Notes: a model not told the origin generated them from the letters alone. A stretch of DNA of 64,000 nucleotides from Cylicocyclus nassatus (GCA_958299035.1 CATQJL010000316.1:32181441-32245440), one strand, 5' to 3'; positions 1-12,314 are shown, counted from the first letter of the stretch. Numbers and translations: made by a program.

Positions 1-428
1 ACATTCTGCTAGATTGCAATGAAATAGACTGGATTGGTACACCCTTCCAAAATTGCAAATTACAAATCTTTTTCATTCTGCGCCTAGGAATTTTCTTAAA
101 AAAATCATGTAGATTTGAGTATCTCTACAGTAAGCATCACAAAAATCGTGGTAAATGAGTTAAAGCATTTGGATCAATTTTGAGATTGCTTGTGCTTGTC
201 GTACTTAGCTTAGAGGACTTACACGTCAGAAGTAGAGAGGGACATCCAGAAATATTTATTGCGTTAGTTTTTACAGGTAAATATTCTAAGATCACGTTGT
301 AAAAAGAAAAATTGTGTGAATCTTTTCCATGATTTTGAGCTTCGATCATTGACCCTCCTGAGTGTTTAGCCACTAGGCGTTAGTGCATTTTTTCTCTGGA
401 ATAAATATATTGCTCAAGATTCAATACA

Positions 429-3400
429 TCATAACAATAGCCTCACTTTAAATTCTGGTGATCGTAAACCGGATCTCGCCACTACAGCGTCGAAAGCATT
501 GATTACTATTGATCTCTCGTCTTTACTCATAGAGCGAGACACATACAAACAGATAGACCAAATAGCTGCTTCTCTTGGAGTTTTCAGACGGAGCTAAAGG
601 TTACGTATAAATATAACCAAGTTATTTCCTCAAATTCACTCACCCACTCGTCATCGACGGTCCGCGCAACTACATTACCAGTGAGCTTATTATCATATAA
701 CAGAACTCTGGTCATAGGATGAGATCTACCGTCCAAGCCACGGTGCATCACTCGTGCCTGACAAAATCACAGCCTTTCAATTCTCAGTAACGTCTGACCA
801 GAATGTCCAAGTCCTGCTGACTCACCAAAACCATGATGTTCTTCTCATCGTAGCTCAAAGCAAGCTCTTCTCGGAGCCTTTGACTAATCAGCTTCTGCAG
901 GGCAAACTGTAAGAAAAGATATTAGATATGCATATCATCTAATTATTAATGTTGTGCTTTATGAAAGAGTCAAAGATTACTAAAACAGTCCTGCAACTCG
1001 AATAATCAAAAACTTCCTCGTCACAAATGGCTATAGCTTATACATGATTATTAGTGTCAACACACATAAACTTTCAGTTCATTCGTTTCGAATCCCTTCG
1101 TAAAATAAATTTCAAATAAGTCAAAATAGATAAAGATCTTTATTTATACAACACGAGCGACCAAAACTATTTCTCACAGAATCTCAATGATAACAGGCGA
1201 GTTCAGAACGTCATTTGGTGCAGCCGTGAGTGGTCGACAAAAAAGGAGAAACTAGGGAAGTGAAAGAACAGCAAATTTTTTGCCCTTCTCTTTACCGAGG
1301 TTGTGGAGAAGGTATAGAAATAAAAACTTTGCATTTAGGAAAAGATAAAACGGAAACTAGAATAATGCTATAATTTTCAAACCGCTGAGTTCCGCTTTTG
1401 GACCTTCTGAATATACTATTTACAATGTTACCCTCAGCAGTTTATAGAGTGTCAAAAGGTTATTGGAATGGAGCTGGATGTGCTAGTATGCTTAGCCACC
1501 TTTCGAGATACAGCTGAGTGGACGACTGAATGATTCAGGTGTCGACACCATTTCGAGCAATTGGCTACTTAGGAGAGCCAATCCTACTCAGCACTTGCGA
1601 CTAAGGAAACTTATGAAGCAACCTTGACATTCTTGAAAGCTCTTAAAGCATCATTGAATCCAGGATACAAGAGCAGAAACTGAAAGAAAGGATGTGTAGA
1701 ATCTGCATAGGCGCTGCCCCTTGAATTCAGATGAGATGGTGCAACGTTAATCCCAGATGAGCAAAACTAGGCAAAAAGCAGTTTCGTAAGTTAAAACTAC
1801 CTCTACTCCTAATCAAACGATTCCTTAGAAGTAATTTAAAGATTTGCATATCGCTGCGCTGCATTACGAACTTTACTGGTTCTTCACAGTCTCTCAAAAT
1901 TTACCTACTTCCTCAAACTCTCAGAAAACAGGAAGAAAGGCCATACCTGTACATTACTCCAATTAGTGGCAACATCATCCGACAAAGAGTTAAGCTAAAG
2001 CACTGATTAGCACCAACACCAACATACCGACAAACCGCACATAAAAATATAAACTTGAGCAACTTTGATAGCGAAGCCAAAACTTTGTTTCATCAACCAT
2101 GATAGCTAACGCATCAGAACCTACCGACTCAGCACAGGATGGTCCGCACTCTACTTCTGCAATCATAACGGGTATATTTCTACGATCAATGTCTTCCAAA
2201 ATTTTTTGCGCCTCACTAATTTCAGGGTTAGATGAATTTGCAATCTGAAAATTAAAACTAGGTTTATCAACACAACAACTAACAAATGATCATAACAGAA
2301 TCATAGATGAGTTCTTACATCTCTTAATACAGCATCTGTAGTCTTCAAATATGCTTCTAAATTTTGAGTCACATTTGATAAATTATATTCTATTCCATCA
2401 TCTCCCATATATTTGAGGTGTTTATCAGCCAAGATCATTGCTTTCACAACCCTAAAACAAATTTTGCTTGCTGAAAGGATAATTATGGAGAGAAAAACAA
2501 AGCAAGCAACATATTGAAAGCATAGTGTCACACTTTTTTCTCTTCCTCTAGTAAATTCTAGCAAGATCGGCGAAGTCTCATGTTCGTGATAAGGAAAAGA
2601 CAAGCTATATCAACATTATCTTCACCTTCGCGTACATGATTTACAGAGAAATGAAGGCAATTTAGCGGGGTAGACCTTCATTTTCTTTTTATGTCTGAAA
2701 ATTCTCTCATTCTTTTTTGAGATCTTTTCGAACTTCTCAGGAGATAGCAAAGTGCTGATGCAGAAATGGCTTACAAGTCTAAGTTTTCGATAACGTAAAC
2801 TAGAAGACTGCCGAAAATTATTTAGAAAAAGTGGAAGAATTCAACACTTGATTTTCCTGTGTAACATGCACTTTACAACCTACCCCCCCCCCCCCCAAAT
2901 CAAAAGTGGGCAAAAATTAAGGAAGGACTTTTCTCGGGGTCTAGTAAGAATTATGAGCTATAGCTTCCAATACAAATCAAATGTCAGAAACTAAAGTCTT
3001 ACATGGCTTCAATGGCGCACACAACCCGATGTTGATAAAGCAAGTTGTGCAACATCTGTCGTGAATCTCCAACAGATAATAGAATATCAGCTACCTAGAA
3101 ATGGAAACTTATAAACTGATTACCACGTTTTTGCTATTTTGATTTCATCTTTATTTATCAAATTAATACCATGATGATTCTATTTCATGATTCCATAACC
3201 TCGATCAAGGCCAGAAGAGTGGCAGAAGCCAAGCTGGAAATTGTGCGCCTACTTACAAGCGAGGGATACTTGGTCGAAGTGGGTTTTTGAAACGTATACT
3301 GCCTTATAGAGCATGAGACGATAATTCCGAATGCTTTTCTTATCTGCAAAGCACTTCTGGGAGGGGAGCTATAGAAATTTTTTGACGCCAAAATTTCGAG

Positions 3401-6400
3401 ACGCACAATAGTTCAGGGCTGTAGTCTGTTAGCTTGGAGGGGATCATTATTATCGTAGGATACTTCGTGCATTTAATATCTTAAGTCTAATGAATCTGAG
3501 CTAGTCGTTACTCCATTCAAGCGCAGGAAAAATTCATCACTCCTTTTTACTTTAACCGAGAATTGAATTTTTGCCTCAAAAAACTCTCATAATCCTATTC
3601 TAGCGCTTTGCAGATACCGAAAGCAGATTTGGAATCAGCGTTCCATGCTCTATATGACAGTATACATCTAATGTAGCAACTGCACTTGGACCAAGTATCC
3701 TTCCCTTGTTATTGCTGCTATGTTTTTATCATTCCTGGATTTCCATGAGCTGGTTTTAGTTATGAGCTGCAAAAAAGTGGAAATCTCGACAAGCATCTTT
3801 TGCCTTGCTGTATGCAGCGCATTTTTGATTTGGATTTATTTTTTCCTTGTAGGAGCCAACTTAGAGCAAAGCAGATGCTTCACTTCTAGCTCCTGCCCTG
3901 TCAACTAGAAGTAGTCGCGGAAGCATGGATTTTGGATTTCGGATTTCAAAAAAGTTTCTTTCACTGACAGAGGCATCTAACCAAATTTGGCCCTTTAGAA
4001 AGCAAGAAATAGATTCGAATTACACGGTTAGCTAAAAAAGTGATTTCGTTTTGTAAAATTTCTCAGAAGAACTTTCCTAGTTGTTTTTTACCCGTGATTT
4101 TTTGGCCGGGAGTAACTCAGGCTCCTCCTATAACGTACCAAATATTCACATTTTCATGCGCACAATGAAAAATCGGGTTTCTCACTTCTTTGCGGATTTT
4201 TTCGTTGTATATGAATTCTACCAAACAGATTCTATGACCCACTTCTCCTTGAAGTGCTCTTTCCAAAAATACAAACATGGGACAAAAAATATCTGCAACA
4301 TTTGTGGGAGCCGAAAAAAACGACCGAAATTACTTGTTGACCAGCCTAATGGCTTGAAGTGCTAACTTCAAATATGCTATTCGTAGCTGCGAAGCATTAC
4401 TCTAAAGCACGTTATGCGCTTCTTCCTGAGCAAAATTTGAGTGTTGAGCCACTTACCAGTTCCACTTTATACACACCAAATGACTTGGCGTGATGTTATT
4501 TTTTTATCCCACCACCTTTTTTTGAGCAGAATCCTATCTATGGGAGGTCTCTGCACATTCAGTTGCATGTCAATATCGCGAACCAAAAAAAGCTCTTAGC
4601 TCGCTTCAGTGCTTCACTGCTATAAACAGCAAATTTAAAATCAACGTTTCAATGCGAATGAGTGTGATTTGGACAAATCAAAGTAAGTTACGAACCCTCC
4701 CTTAATTAGTGAGCAGACTCCTTCACTACGCATACATGACGATGCCACAAGATTTGATAAATAAACATGGTCTTAGAAAAGAGCTATGAAAAATTACGAG
4801 AAAACTTGATTGAACAGTGTGGCGAGTAATTTTTTTTTTTGAAATTTTTATTACTGAGCAGTGGAAACACAAAACGCTTGCACCGCAAAAGAGGTGCTAG
4901 GCTTAAAGGCAGCGTCCGGGCAAAATTTCGCCTCTCATGTTTTTGCCAATCTGGGGCCTTTCCGTGGCCCTGATTAGTGACAGTTGTAAAGTCCATGACA
5001 GTTGTGAAGTCCAAATTGTGCAAAACTCCCAAAAAACCCGGTCCTTGGGGACCCTCTCTTCAAGGAGCGGACGAGTTTCGAATTGCTCGTCCCCATCGTC
5101 ATGCCAGCGGGAGGAGCTGCAATTGTACGGATGCAGTTGCACTGCAGTGTGCAGTGCAACTGCAAGGCAACTGCAATGCAACCGCACACCTGCGTAAGCA
5201 CTCGTCCTCATGAGTGGTTTGTGATACGAAGGGGCGGCTTGTGATATGTATCACAGGCCCGTATCTCCTTTTAGAGGGCACACCAAAGGATTGGACCAAC
5301 GCAAATCGGATACTCATGGGCCCCTCTCTACAACTATGTGCTAATCTGGATGGATGGATCTTGCCTGGACGCTGCCTTTAAGCTTGGTGCTTTTGGCGCA
5401 CCAAAGGCAGCATCCACTCAAATCTCCGTCTTCTACGTTTTTGTCATTCTGGGAACTCACTCCCCCGTCCCCAATTTCTGGAAATTCTAACCTGACTGCA
5501 CAGACGACTTTCATCACTTGGGTGGGCGGAACTTGATAGAGAGGGCGCGGCTTGATAGCACTTAGCGAGTTCTAGGTACCATTTCTCCATTCAGAGGCCA
5601 CACTAGAGGACCAAATTCAACGCATTTCCTACTTGTAAGGCCTTCTTGTAGATTAGATACTAAGAGGGGGGCATAGATTTTGCTAGGTCGCTGCCTTCAA
5701 GGAATAAAACAGAATATATTGTTATAAGACTGTGAATGAAGAGCATCCGCAAGCCTCTTTTCAGGCAAAGGTAACAACACTTTAATTTATAGTTTCTTCA
5801 TAGTTCTCACATAAATGTATCGCCTGTAAAAGTTACCCTCCCCGTCTGCTAGAATGAGAAATGGTAGCGATGGTAACCCATTCCCGGGCCCTGGGAATAC
5901 GCGCTCCAACTGAAAGGCTGTGTTGTTGCCGCGATTAAGAGGGAAATGTAAAATTGTAACGTAGCAAACAGGGCTTTCAGAAAAAAATAACAAGAAAACT
6001 GACCTTCTTTGCATAACATATTCGAGGAAATCCTCGGATAGGGTCGGGAAGAACTCGCGCATTCTCAGTAAGTCGTTCAATGCTGTGCTAGAAAACTTCC
6101 ATTCAACTCTAGCAGACAATCTCTAACGGAATGTTACCTTGTTGAATGGAATAGGTATCCCAGCACAGAAGGAATCTCTTACAAGATATTCGAATTTATC
6201 TACATCTATCGAATCATTGCTATTTGAGACCACATCATATAAAAAAGCTTTCTCTACTGGTCGACCTCGTGGCAACCATTTGCCATCCAAATCCTAAAAT
6301 TGAATTACTCGAATTTCGGCGAAACTCTTATTTTTAAAGTCCTTACAAATTTTTCTGAATTGATGATTTCTTCTACAAAGGTCATGTTTCTTTCAAATTC

Positions 6401-9130
6401 TTCACCGATGCCCAGGTAGTCTTCTAATGCTGCACGAGTCTCGGGCGTGTTCACAATTCGACGTAGAAGACGAATGGAGAGATTTTCGTGCTGAAATTAC
6501 AAAAATTTGGAGACCCCAAGCGTAAGGGGGGGGGAGGGGTGGAGATAGTCAAATGAGTGTATGTGTCTACTGGGTTATTCTAAGGGACTCTCCTGAGAAA
6601 AATTTGTACGCGATTTTTTAAGCTTGCTATTTTCAAAGAATATCTACACATAAACACCTCCCAAGAACTTCGTATGTATCGAAAAAATAAAATAGCCGAA
6701 CATAGTTTTTTGTCCACTTATTAAAGGCAGCGTCCAGGCAAATCTGAACTATGGGGTTCTCACGAGGATAGTAATTTTGGGACCCTAGCTAAGCCACTAC
6801 CCAACCGGCAACTCAGGTAGTGCTCTAACGTTTGGGTTATTCGCCTCGAAATTAAACTCCGTGATCGTATTTCGCATGGATTCATGGCGCAACCCATCAA
6901 TTTCGCGAAGGGAGCCATGGGTTGCGCCATGAATCCATGTGAAATACGACCCCGGGGTCCAGTTTCGAGCGGAATATCTCAAACGTTAGAGCACTACCTG
7001 ACTTGCCGGTTGGGCAGGGTTAGTTAGAGCCCCAAAATTATGATCCACGTGAGGGATCCATATGTCCAGATTTGCCTGGACTCTGCCTTCAAGTTTGTTC
7101 GCACAATTATTGAAAATCATTTTTCTTTTCTGTCTTCGTTTTCTACTGATTCCATGAGAACAAAATCATGTACTTTTTGATGGTCCTACGAAGTTTTCTT
7201 GTGAAAACAGATTTCAAAAATGAATGAAAAAAGAGAATCTGGCTTCAGTGATTTAAGTTCACCAAAAATCTAAGAACGATGTAATAAGACAAACGATATA
7301 GTACGATTTTCATGACATTTCCTGCCAGAACCATCATTTTTTTGACTTCTTTCCGATCGAATAGCTGTTTGGAAAATTCAACTTCGGCAAAAAAAAGTCA
7401 ACAAACTATCGCAGCTTTCTTTATTTTCTATCACAAATTTAAATTAGGCATTCGACTGGTGCAAATTTTGTACAACTAGAACAAGATACCATAGCTTATA
7501 AAGAAATCTCAAATTTTATTGCAAAGCTTTTAGATTCTTGGTGAGCTTGCCTAAAATCACCAGAACTCGCGCGTTTTCCTTTTTTTGCTTCGTTTTCTGC
7601 GATCTGAGTCTAACAAAAGCGCCAAAAACCATTATAGAGCACCAGACATCATTCTAATAAAAAGCACATCAAGCAGTAATATATGAGTGGAAAAAGTTAC
7701 GATCTTTTCAAAAACGGTGCGAACAACTTTCAGCTCAACCTGATAACGTTGTGAAACGCTTGGAACGTTACAAGCATGGCCTGGCGCCCGTTGGTTTGGA
7801 GCATTTTTGGAAACGAAGTCCCTCATAACTTCGCGAAAATTTACGAAGTTCCTTTTTGACGTTAAAGTCAGTAGGGTAACCCTTAATTAATCAATATAAC
7901 AATGCAAAAATGGGATAGAAACGCATTTTGATGTATCTGATATAACAAAAAAGCAAAAAACATTCTAAATCGATTTAAGGCTCTTTCTTTGAATACGGCA
8001 CCATTTTAGTGCTCAGAATGTCAAAAACCTCCTAAGCCAACCAAATTTGTGGCCTCAGCAATCTGGCGATGCATTTTCCGCCATATAATTCAAAGGACCC
8101 GCATGTAATTGGAGCGCGATATCTATCAACGCGTAGCTTTACACTACTTTTGGCTCAAAGAAAGAGAGGAGAGCAAATGGTTTGGCCCGCATACATCTGT
8201 AGTAGATTTTTAAGCATTCTAATCCTTTAAATTAAAAAGGTCCAATTATGTGAGCTCTCCGATATTTATGCTCCGAACCAACCCAGTTGGACTGGTGTAG
8301 GTCTAGAAACCAACAAATTCGGGAACGGGTCTTAGGACACATAAGTTTCTGGAACTTTTTACATAATATATTTAGTTTCAAGTAATATTGCATACGTATA
8401 GCCCAAATTTGGTAGCATGCGATTATTTGTGCGCTGTAAACAAGCCATTTGTTTGTTGCAAAATTCGTAGTCAAGAATGACTGTTTATGTTAGACTTGAA
8501 AAAGTTTCCATTTTGTAATGATTTTCAAAGTTTTCGAAAAAAAAGGATCGGAGTAGCTATTACCCACCGTGTACTCTGGTGTAATTGCAGTTCCAGACGC
8601 ATGGCGAAACGCTCCATCAAACAGATGTGAAAATGGACCATGTCCTAAATTTGTTCGAAATAGTAGTGGGGGGTCATCGAAAACTGCTCTTCTACCTAAA
8701 TCATGACAGAGTGCTGCCATACAAACGCATAAATGGTCCTGACTGGTGATATTCAAAGAAGTATCTCGTTTGAGCGACTCCACAAATTTATATGCTAACC
8801 AATAAGTTCTGAAAATTCGTAAGGAGCTCAGAAAAAAAGGAAAAAGATCACAGAAACTTACCCTAAGCTATGTACAAAACGACTATGTGTACTACATGGA
8901 TATACAAAATAAGTGACACCCTGTTGTTTTAGTTCACGCAATCGTTGAAATTCTCTTGTATCTACAACTCGGTCGAGTGGATGAAATAGTGAGATGGGAC
9001 CATGAACCATGTCTTGAATTTCACGCTTCTAAATTCTTCTGCTCAGAAACTAGTAATGCTTACAGAGAATTACCATACTGACATCAAGCAGTGGTGGCCA
9101 TTCCAATACCTTCTTCTCAACCAGTTTCAT
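429..9130 (-). CDS. SAMHD1-like dNTP triphosphohydrolase, lacking a SAM domain
   Basis: HD-domain enzyme that hydrolyses dNTPs to deoxynucleosides and triphosphate. I read 13 exons: 9130-9074, 9028-8862, 8808-8696, 8644-8568, 6490-6347, 6293-6138, 6087-6004, 3094-3003, 2451-2319, 2244-2125, 906-826, 757-644 and 593-447 (or to a stop at 429-431). Phases agree at every junction, giving about 495-501 aa. Visible motifs are FVHSLG (His72), [15 protein letters not shown] (His110-Asp111, His114, His119), THE (His139), IDVDKFEY (Asp218, Lys219, Tyr222), RD (Asp226) and YQHR (286-289). These match the metal site and substrate pocket of human SAMHD1. [11 protein letters not shown] keeps the Asp/Gln/Arg of the family's GTP allosteric site. 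Exons end to end match the vertebrate catalytic core and C-terminal lobe, but nothing upstream encodes a SAM domain. The 3' end is uncertain: the last exon meets either a GTGAGG donor or a stop six codons later. Its large introns hold MITEs. Confidence 0.92.
2883..2896. repeat. Poly-C run of 14 bases
   Basis: Uninterrupted cytosine homopolymer in an intron of the SAMHD1-like gene (exons at 2451 and 3003). Its length is likely to vary and to be error-prone in sequencing. Confidence 0.9.
3253..3710. mobile_element. Fold-back MITE, GGATACTTGGTC family
   Basis: The left end reads TTACAAGCGAGGGATACTTG and the right end is its inverse (CCAAGTATCCTTCCCTTGTT). Inside, the halves are diverged inverted copies around phrases such as GCAGATTTGGAATCAGCG. 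The same termini recur at 22055-23345 and 58846-59310, with decayed ends near 16.4 and 30.6 kb. It lies in the 2.9-kb intron between 3094 and 6004 and has no coding capacity. Confidence 0.65.
4907..5377. mobile_element. TTAA-flanked MITE with AGGCAGCGTCC termini (copy A)
   Basis: Perfect TTAA on both sides (4903-4906, 5378-5381). Terminal inverted repeats are AGGCAGCGTCCGGGCAA and TTGCCTGGACGCTGCCT. The centre (about 5113-5190) is a GC-rich hairpin of repeated GCAACTGCA/TGCAGTTGC words. TTAA target sites are known for piggyBac and Kolobok transposons; which superfamily mobilised this one is inference. It is intronic in the SAMHD1-like gene. Confidence 0.75.
5405..5696. mobile_element. TTAA-type MITE (copy B)
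   Basis: Starts AGGCAGCATCC and ends GTCGCTGCCT, flanked by CCAA and TCAA, which look like decayed TTAA duplications. It sits 27 bp from copy A in the same intron and shares phrases such as GGGCGGAACTTGATAG with copy A's GGGCGGCTTGTGATA. Confidence 0.6.
6725..7088. mobile_element. TTAA-type MITE (copy C), largely palindromic
   Basis: Left flank TTAA (6721-6724), right flank TCAA. Termini are AGGCAGCGTCCAGGCAAATC and its inverse ending in CTGCCT. The interior folds on itself: CATGGATTCATGGCGCAACC near 6876 is matched in inverse near 6927, and GTAGTGCTCTAACGTTTG near 6826 is matched near 6990. It is intronic in the SAMHD1-like gene (intron 6491-8567). Confidence 0.72.
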
Positions 9131-9158
9131 TCCCGAGAAATAGTGCGATTGTATTGTT

Positions 9159-9169
9159 CTAAAAAATGA
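9159..9169 (-). promoter_or_regulatory. Probable spliced-leader trans-splice acceptor
   Basis: On the minus strand a T-rich stretch ending in TTTTTTAG lies 28 nt upstream of the first in-frame ATG (9130) of the SAMHD1-like gene. No convincing upstream coding exon was found. In nematodes this layout, an orphan acceptor just before the start codon, usually marks SL1 trans-splicing. It could instead be the acceptor of an unseen upstream exon, since the frame stays open for nine codons before the ATG. Confidence 0.45.
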
Positions 9170-10043
9170 GTATCTTTTTGATTATTGGTATTTGATATGA
9201 GAAATGGAAAGACGAACTAAAGGGTGCGCCAAAATAATTGGCGCCGATTTTTGTACCACTGCCACGAAAAAATGCTGGGAAATACGAACTCAAATTCATG
9301 TCATAGAATGCTCTAATCAAACTTTACCGAAGACAATTTACAGAACAAAAAGGCTTTTTTTTTGAGAATGTGAGAAATAAAAGAACAAGACTAATGGTTT
9401 TCGGAAAAGGCAAAATTGGGCTTGCGATAGCTTCATATTTCGCTTCGCAGCTGAACGAACTCAAATTCATTCTAATAAACTCCAAGCTGAGATTGTAAAG
9501 TAAACTCCAGATTATCGCAGAATCCTAACTGCACTTTCCAAAAATTCTTCTATGAAATATGAAAATGTATTTGCAAAAAATACCTGCCACAAGCAGCGAC
9601 CTTACGCTCGAAACAATTGTGAGACTCTAGTATGCAAAATCCAAGTAAAAAGCATATCTTTATACAGGACAATGTAGAAGTATCTATTGTGACCGATTCG
9701 TTGAAATTGTTTGCAAAGTGATTTATAAGACATTTTCTGATTCTCACTCTCATTTAGAAGGGCCAAAATACCAGCGCATAGCGAGCATGTTGAATTAAAC
9801 CCTATTTAATTCAATTCCTGAATTTTCATAATCAATGGTGTTAGAGAAGAAGTCTTCTCTATGTTACTGCATAATTTGAAAGCAAGAGAATAAGTTTTGA
9901 AGAAAATATCGTATAAATTTGTACGATTAGAATTCTTAATCCAAGGGTGCTTTTCAACTCATTTCGGCGCCGCACGTCTTTTAATATATAGAAGTGCCCG
10001 CTTAGACAACGTAGGAGGCCAGATTCTACGAGTAGTTACAGAT
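9170..10043. other. No gene seen
   Basis: AT-rich upstream flank of the SAMHD1-like gene. I see no convincing exon, RNA gene or element end here. It may hold the promoter, but no motif identifies it. Confidence 0.4.
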
Positions 10044-10112
10044 TTTTGCTTACGGTAGGTTACTCAGTGTGCTTATTCATTGTAAACACTGGACAACCTA
10101 TCGTAAGCAAAA
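10044..10112 (+). ncRNA. Candidate pre-miRNA-like hairpin
   Basis: 69-nt stem-loop: TTTTGCTTACGGTAGGTT (10044-10061) pairs with AACCTATCGTAAGCAAAA (10095-10112). After a 3-nt symmetric internal loop, CAGTGT pairs with ACACTG, leaving a 15-nt loop. Length and pairing resemble a pre-miRNA, but a short fold-back MITE would look the same. No known miRNA seed was recognised. Confidence 0.3.
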
Positions 10113-11344
10113 CCTAAGAAGATTTACGAAATCCAGCCTCCTCTCTGTCCAGGAGGATACTTCTTTATTTCAAAAGATGCGCCGAGCTGAGCTGAGTCAA
10201 ATGGTGCCTTCGACTAAAAAGTTGTCCACTCAAGTAAGATTTGGCACGCTCCAGTGATGTCACATGAATCGGGCGACTATGCGTCGTTTTTTTCAAAACA
10301 CGCGCGATGTTGTATCTCATACGAGTTTGCAGCCGTTGGAGCAGAAAGTGCAACATAGACTTTTCTAATCTCCGTCGTTTACAGCAGCGTTAGCGCGTTC
10401 GTGATGGTTCGAAAACCGAACGCGAACAGGAAGAGTCCTTTCAGATACTGTTATCAAAAGCAACAAAACTTCACAACTAGCACGATGAGTTTCCGAACAC
10501 ATTACACTACGCAAACGAGAATTAGGGAGAGAATTTAATTATTTAAAACACAGTCTATAAACTCGATAAAAAGCCACAAAAGATTAGCACAAAGAAGGTG
10601 TTAGGTGAGACAGACTGGAATTTCTATTTGATGCTGTTTCAAGTATTTGCACGAAGTACTTTGGAAATTCTGCAAAAAGTTTTCTGATTTGCGTGAATTC
10701 GATTCCAATCACGTCATCATGCAATGCGACAAATTCTCGATAAAATTGTTGATTCATACGGGAACGAAATAATCATTCACTTACGCATACTTGTCGATAT
10801 GTTAACGTTTTGCAAATGAAAAGCCGTAGTGGGCTGAATTGAAAGTGCTAAAATTTCTGAACCAATGCGTTTCTAAATGAACCTCGATTTTTGCAAAACG
10901 ATATGCTGCACAGTAAAGCAAAATTGTCATAACATGTTCAAGCAGAAGAATCTTTCGTTAGGCTTTTTCTTTGAAGCAACACTTTGCCCTAATATCTCGC
11001 AACAAATATTAGGAAGATGTCACGGATGTTCAAGTTTATATTAGGCAACTTTCTTCATGTAGTAGATTGTTGTAATTCTTATATATAGCAGGTTATATAT
11101 GTTAGAAATCGTATTACACAGAGACCAAAAAGACGTTAAGAACATCGAAAAATCATATTTTGATAAACAATACTCAGAGCGGACAGATTTACCTGCTTCA
11201 GCATTGCTGGTGACCAAAAATTGAAGATTATGTTTTTTAAGTTTGTGACGTTGAGGTTTGTCAAATATAATATTTGCGTTAAGCTCAGCTAAAAAGTTGA
11301 AGATCGACTTTCTGTAAGAAATCAAGCACCAAAAATGATTCTAG
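10113..11344. other. No gene seen
   Basis: AT-rich sequence. Short ORFs (for example 11041-11325 minus) lack splice context and recognisable motifs, so I leave them out. Confidence 0.4.
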
Positions 11345-11496
11345 AACAAATGGAGGAGTTAATGGATTTTACCTGGTGCAAAGATTTGACAACCCAGTAA
11401 AAGTGAAATATATAGATCGAGATGATTGGGCACACCACTTCAAGTTCACAACGGAGGATAAGCATACATATCGAGCTTATAATGATGATTACTTGA
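11345..11496 (+). CDS. Orphan internal exon, unknown protein
   Basis: A 152-bp open segment bounded by a TTCTAG acceptor and a GTGAGT donor. In one frame it reads about 50 codons with natural-looking composition, including NGFYLVQRFDNPVKVKYIDR, then DDWAHHFKF and YRAYNDDYL. It begins one nucleotide into a codon boundary and ends in phase 1. I do not recognise the family. A possible partner exon lies at 12315-12466. It would be transcribed divergently from the SAMHD1-like gene. Confidence 0.4.
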
Positions 11497-12314
11497 GTGA
11501 GTTACTGAATTTCAGTGATTGCAACAACTGATTGATTGGACAAAAAAGCAAGGTACACTTTGTTAATTAAATGTACATCAGAGTAAATCCATGGGCATAT
11601 TCATCACCACAGAGGTGAGGCCTATCTCATTGTCATTGTAGTCTTATCACAGATATATAAAGACTAGCGGCCACGGCTTGGCACAGTAGGCACCGGGTCA
11701 AGCTGCATATCGTTTTTGGGACAAAAAACAAAAAGGAATCGTTTTTGTTACCGAAAAGACAGAAATAGCGACGATTTTTTAAGGTTTTTACGTTCAGGGC
11801 TTCGGGTCAAAGGGGACTTCGTCAAAATTTCCAAGATCAAAGGGGACTTCGTTCTGAAGTTTCCGTGGTGCCAGCTCGTGCAGAGGAAATGGAAAGTGCC
11901 CCTGTTAGGGGTACGTTCCATTTAAAGTACCTCGACTTGACCCCATAAACTTTTATCAGTTGTAGGAACACTTGGAGATGAATTTTAGCTCAAACTATCA
12001 TTGACAAATATGGTAGTGGTTGCAAGCACATTTCGACGAGATTATTCCGTTGAAAACAGGCTAGGAGACTTTATAAATTAGGACCTATGTAGTTTCATAC
12101 CAAAGGGAAAGACTGAGTAGAAGCGATGGAAAAAAGTATAGAATGCGTTCAGTGAGAGAAATAGAATAAATTCAACATTCTTGAGATCCAGCATCAAAGA
12201 TCAGATTTGGGAGAGTAGACACCTTTGCATGTAGGCTATATCACATGCATCCATCGCTATGTTTATAGCAATCGGAACGAATCTCCCTGACCTTGAGAGA
12301 ATGAAAACTGAAAG

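Noticed and set aside
137..373. Terminal exon of the SAMHD1-like gene (78-codon minus ORF)
   Set aside because: No convincing acceptor joins it in phase to the exon ending at 447; a read-through stop at 429 is as likely.
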